Positions 31,245-32,047 of a stretch of 32,047 nucleotides of DNA are shown in pieces; positions within the stretch are counted from its first letter, which is position 1; each line of letters starts with the position of its first letter. The translations under genes were made by a program, and so were the position numbers. The stretch comes from Kordiimonadales bacterium (GTDB lineage Bacteria > Pseudomonadota > Alphaproteobacteria > Sphingomonadales > Kordiimonadaceae). Location: positions 1 to 32,047 of the forward strand of contig WFTS01000056.1 in assembly GCA_015485385.1 (NCBI GenBank), in the 5' to 3' direction. Below the pieces are notes generated by a model. It worked only from the letters and a program-made list of their open reading frames with translations. It did no database searches and was not told where the DNA came from.

Positions 31245-32047
31245 TTAGTTTTCGCCCCACTGAACCATAGTGATTTTCCAATCAGACCCATCAAGGCGTA
31301 ACACCATAAATTCCCGACCTGAACGATCAATTGTCCTGTCTTTATACGTGCCGGTTGAACGCGAATGGGTCGTTACCCAAGCCGTATCACCAGACCGGCC
31401 AGCCTCTTGCGATAGGACCTCACGCGTGATGCTTGGCAAGGCCGCCATGTCCGATTTCATGTGGCCGTTCATATAAGCCGCTTTGCTTTTTTGAGCATGC
31501 TTGCCTTCTATGATCAAGGCATCATCAGCGAACAATTTACCAACGGTTGCCACATCCCCGGTTCTAAGCGCTTCATACAAAGCGTTTGATACAGAAGCCG
31601 GATCGGCAGCAACAGCCGTTGCACCAGCTTTGTCACCGTGGCCTTGACCGGGCGCATGCTCGTGCCCTTCTGTCTTTGGCATAGCCGCCGCTTTATCGCC
31701 GTGGCCTTCACCTTCCGCGTGCTCGTGGCCTTCCTTCTCAGGCATTGCGGCTGGCTTGTCGCCATGGCCTTGGCCCGGAGCGTGCTCATGACCACCCGCT
31801 TTAGGCGTTTCTGCACTGTCGCCGTGGCCTTGACCGGGCGCATGTTCATGGCCAGCACCAGAAGTATCAGGCAAGCGCATAACACCAAGCCCGTGGCGGT
31901 AAACCAGTTCAGCGCCTAAATATCCGGTCGCACCAACCATAACGGCAACCACAACACTGCCAGCGATCATCGCCGTAGACACGGCTTTGGCTTTATAAGT
32001 CCAGAAAGCGAACAATAGTATCGCGCCGCCGGTTACAAATGCGTACA
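31245..32047 (-). CDS. DUF2231-like membrane protein with His-rich repeats and a C-terminal NTF2-like domain; 5' end outside the window
   Basis: At least 266 residues are visible and the frame is open to the right edge, so the true start lies beyond 32047; a TTG at 32015 is internal. The first about 60 residues contain two hydrophobic segments and end with GYLGAELVYRHGLGV, a pattern like the last helices of DUF2231 membrane proteins. Four copies of a GHEHAPGQGHGD-type unit follow (12 His in total), suited to binding Cu, Ni or Zn in the periplasm. The last about 120 residues are NTF2/SnoaL-like (VSNALYEALRTGDVATVGKLFADDALIIEGK, ending SDWKITMVQWGEN), related to the domain encoded at 23914-24576. 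It lies upstream of the cus promoter on the same strand. A metal-handling role is inferred from the His repeats and context. Confidence 0.75.
   Translation of the reverse strand, partial: YAFVTGGAILLFAFWTYKAKAVSTAMIAGSVVVAVMVGATGYLGAELVYRHGLGVMRLPDTSGAGHEHAPGQGHGDSAETPKAGGHEHAPGQGHGDKPAAMPEKEGHEHAEGEGHGDKAAAMPKTEGHEHAPGQGHGDKAGATAVAADPASVSNALYEALRTGDVATVGKLFADDALIIEGKHAQKSKAAYMNGHMKSDMAALPSITREVLSQEAGRSGDTAWVTTHSRSTGTYKDRTIDRSGREFMVLRLDGSDWKITMVQWGEN
31629..31853 (-). repeat. Four tandem 60-63-bp units coding His-rich repeats
   Basis: The units begin at protein repeats GHEH that are 20, 21 and 21 residues apart. Each holds a conserved 12-residue core GHEHAPGQGHGD (one copy reads GHEHAEGEGHGD) and a more variable Ala/Pro/Lys-rich spacer. 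The array is in frame, so copy number could vary without loss of the NTF2-like domain. Confidence 0.85.

Overview
The window reads as chromosomal DNA of a free-living Gram-negative alphaproteobacterium. The clues are a TonB-dependent receptor with a dedicated ECF sigma/FecR pair, an NAD-linked Mo formate dehydrogenase of the Fds type, a DUF6356 small membrane protein, an Atm1-type ABC exporter and a Cus-type RND efflux system. A marine lineage such as Kordiimonadales/Emcibacterales would fit, but that is a guess from gene content. No tRNA, rRNA, insertion sequence, phage gene or CRISPR array is visible.

Layout. 1-426: 3' end of a fumarylacetoacetate/fumarylpyruvate hydrolase (+). 548-5346 (-): a cell-surface signalling set in the order ECF sigma factor, FecR-like anti-sigma factor, TonB-dependent receptor with an N-terminal STN domain. 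5446-11133 (-): formate dehydrogenase operon fdsG-fdsB-fdsA-fdhD, joined by four-base ATGA overlaps. 11264-12802 (-): a PAS protein with decayed GGDEF and EAL domains. 12920-14338 (-): an amidohydrolase of the SAH/MTA deaminase type with a probable signal peptide. 14541-15494 (+): a BASS-family transporter. 15597-16127 (-) and 16252-16881 (+): a divergent S26 signal-peptidase-like protein and an unrecognised exported protein. 17036-18130 (+): a membrane fatty acid desaturase. 18127-20022 (-): an Atm1-like ABC exporter, tail to tail with the desaturase. 20172-21218 (-): a YeiH-family transporter. 21253-21501 (-): DUF6356. 21805-22980 (-): a class V aminotransferase (alanine/serine-glyoxylate type). 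23201-23692 (+): a membrane-anchored c-type cytochrome.

23914 to the right edge (-) is a copper/silver detoxification region. A Cys-rich exported protein is followed by cusC-, cusB- and cusA-like genes. cusB carries a CusF-like metallochaperone domain at its C terminus, and cusA has the methionine triad of Cu(I)/Ag(I) pumps. The last gene encodes a two-TM protein with an NTF2-like periplasmic domain. Upstream, and running off the window, is a DUF2231-like membrane protein with four His-rich repeats and a related NTF2-like domain. A promoter with a 19-bp spacer, as in MerR/CueR-controlled promoters, sits immediately before the Cys-rich gene, with almost no room for a leader.

A recurrent trait is short, imperfect tandem repeats, mostly of 15-18 bp or their multiples. 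They occur both in genes (FecR linker, FdsB C terminus, His-rich linker) and between genes (453-488, 21753-21797, 23745-23897).
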